A DNA stretch of 6,196 nt from a bacterium (GTDB taxonomy: Bacteria; Hydrogenedentota; Hydrogenedentia; Hydrogenedentiales; SLHB01). The position numbers and the translations under genes are program-made. The notes below the pieces were generated by a model. That model had not been told where the DNA came from, searched no databases, and was given only the letters and a program-made list of their open reading frames with translations. The stretch is taken from NCBI GenBank assembly GCA_024231375.1, contig JAAEQP010001207.1, forward strand, positions 1 to 6,196, read 5' to 3'. This document shows, in pieces, positions 5,141 through 6,196 of the stretch; positions within the stretch are counted from its first letter, which is position 1, and every line of letters starts with the position of its first letter.

Positions 5141-6196
5141 CAACCATATACGTTCTTCTTGTTACCTGAATTCTACGGTAGCGATTATGGAGGGACTCAT
5201 AGTCCCTTCTATGAGATATTCCCGGCGGGGACTGTCCTTTCGGTCACTGCAACGCCCTCCCCTGGATGGGTCTTTTCTCATTGGGTTGGCGACGCGGGGG
5301 GCTCTGCCAACCCACTGAGTCTCGTGATGGATAGCCAGAAACGTCTGGGCGCAATGTTCGACACTCGCTTTCTGAACGTGCAGGCCGAGACAGACGAAGG
5401 CGGATGGCTAGAGCCCGAAGATGTGGAGATTGCCATCACTCCTCCCGGCTATCCCTACTCGAATGTCTATATCTGGGATCCACTACGCGTGTGGTATCCC
5501 AACACGACTGTCACGATCGAAGCCAAGCCTGAACCTGGCTGGGAGTTCGTTGAGTGGCGCGGCGCAGTGACTGGTACTGACAACCCCATATCGCTTCAGC
5601 TCGAGGGCGGGTTCCAGGAAGCGTTCGAAGTCACTGCTGTCTGTCGGAGCACCGATGATGCGCTTCGTTTCCGGCATGACGTTACCGGCAGGGGGGATTG
5701 GGAAGATGTGGTGGGAGTCTGCGCGGACGGAAAGGCTGAGATTCGCATCGAGGCTCTTGTGGAAGCCGGCGTCGATAAGGAGCAGGTTCAGCTTGACATA
5801 GACGAGGTTGGCGATAACGGCACTTTCAGCAACGGCGAGGATAGCTCCACGGCAGAGAGGATCGAGGAGCGGGACGGTCAGCACTTCGCGATCTTCACCT
5901 ATACAGCGCCTCTTGAGTTTGTGCGAGATCCTGTATACCCAACAACTGACCGGGAGGTGATGGAGCGAGAGATACCATTCCGTCTTACCATCAACGACCA
6001 AGATCGCTCCGCTTCGCCCGCACTGCGTTTGGCGCGGCCACCGGTTGTGTTTCTGCACGGTCTGTGGAGTGACAACGGGATCTGGCGACAAATGGATCAG
6101 TCCCTCGCCTCAACCTACAAGTTTCGCTATGCCCACAACTACAACAAGACCAGCGGTCGTCCCCTCGTGGAGAACTCGGGTGTTCCCGTCAGGGCC
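5060..6196 (+). CDS. Exported protein with InlB-type repeats and an alpha/beta-hydrolase domain (3' truncated by window)
   Basis: The frame from ATG 5060 stays open for 379 codons to the right edge. Residues 1-27 are a signal peptide (hydrophobic 11-25, cut after AHA at 27). Two divergent InlB B-type repeats follow: about 47-104, with PSPGWVFSHWVGDAGGSANP, and about 105-195, with PEPGWEFVEWRGAVTGTDNP. This class is typical of surface or secreted proteins. Residues about 200-320 look like an Ig-like beta domain (alternating strands, FTYTAP at 279-284). At 327-340, RPPVVFLHGLWSDN is the first strand and oxyanion HG motif of an alpha/beta hydrolase, as in lipases and esterases, with a helix start IWRQMDQSLA after it. 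The serine nucleophile and the rest of the triad must lie beyond the edge, so activity cannot be judged and substrate is unknown. Codon use appears less GC-biased here than in the activator gene. A likely sigma-54 promoter precedes it. Confidence 0.88.
   Translation, partial: MLGSWGRSSQVMGVACMVLSLAGLAHAQPYTFFLLPEFYGSDYGGTHSPFYEIFPAGTVLSVTATPSPGWVFSHWVGDAGGSANPLSLVMDSQKRLGAMFDTRFLNVQAETDEGGWLEPEDVEIAITPPGYPYSNVYIWDPLRVWYPNTTVTIEAKPEPGWEFVEWRGAVTGTDNPISLQLEGGFQEAFEVTAVCRSTDDALRFRHDVTGRGDWEDVVGVCADGKAEIRIEALVEAGVDKEQVQLDIDEVGDNGTFSNGEDSSTAERIEERDGQHFAIFTYTAPLEFVRDPVYPTTDREVMEREIPFRLTINDQDRSASPALRLARPPVVFLHGLWSDNGIWRQMDQSLASTYKFRYAHNYNKTSGRPLVENSGVPVRA

Noticed and set aside
5130..5146. Second sigma-54-like element (TGGCACATGCACAA)
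   Set aside because: The -24 half is perfect, but no GC lies 10 nt after the GG, and it lies inside the signal-peptide codons.
4951..5318. Two short + strand frames (4951-5169 and 5097-5318) around the start of the last gene
   Set aside because: Neither has a good ribosome-binding site or protein-like features; both overlap the leader or the start of the real gene at 5060 in other frames.
5483..6091. 202-residue open frame on the minus strand
   Set aside because: It lies wholly antisense to the + strand frame from 5060, which has a Shine-Dalgarno, signal peptide, InlB-type repeats and an alpha/beta-hydrolase motif. The minus-strand product shows no recognisable domain.

Overview
The window reads as chromosomal DNA from a GC-rich, Gram-negative-type bacterium with sigma-54 regulation and large secreted repeat proteins. 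An exported ELWxxDGT-repeat protein, an FHA-GAF-sigma-54 activator and an exported protein with InlB-type repeats are a mix familiar from Myxococcota and from environmental phyla such as Hydrogenedentota, Planctomycetota and Verrucomicrobiota. The sequence alone does not fix the lineage. There are no rRNA or tRNA genes, mobile elements or CRISPR arrays.

All real genes are on the + strand. Positions 1-170 hold the last 55 codons of an unidentified gene. It overlaps by 8 nt the start of a 920-residue exported protein (163-2925) built from about 17 ELWxxDGT-type units of roughly 48 residues, probably beta-propeller blades. The next gene starts on the base after that stop codon: a 612-residue sigma-54 enhancer-binding protein (2926-4764) with FHA, GAF, AAA+ (intact GAFTGA) and Fis-type HTH domains. 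This tight packing suggests one operon.

A 295-nt gap (4765-5059) follows and looks like a dense control region. It has an array of alternating TTCGCG half-sites (4793-4836), an AT-rich stretch, a good candidate sigma-54 promoter (4940-4955), a perfect 12-bp palindrome (4980-4991), a strong leader hairpin (5011-5041) and a clear Shine-Dalgarno. It leads into a fourth gene (5060 to beyond the right edge) with a signal peptide, two InlB-type repeats, an Ig-like region and the beginning of an alpha/beta-hydrolase domain. The gene is open to the window edge, so a stop-to-stop ORF search misses it.

The most interesting reading is a self-contained circuit. The FHA-GAF activator would sense a phosphorylated partner and/or a small ligand, bind the TTCGCG array about 150 bp upstream of the sigma-54 promoter, and switch on the exported putative lipase/esterase. 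The parts are visible in the sequence; the wiring between them is inference.
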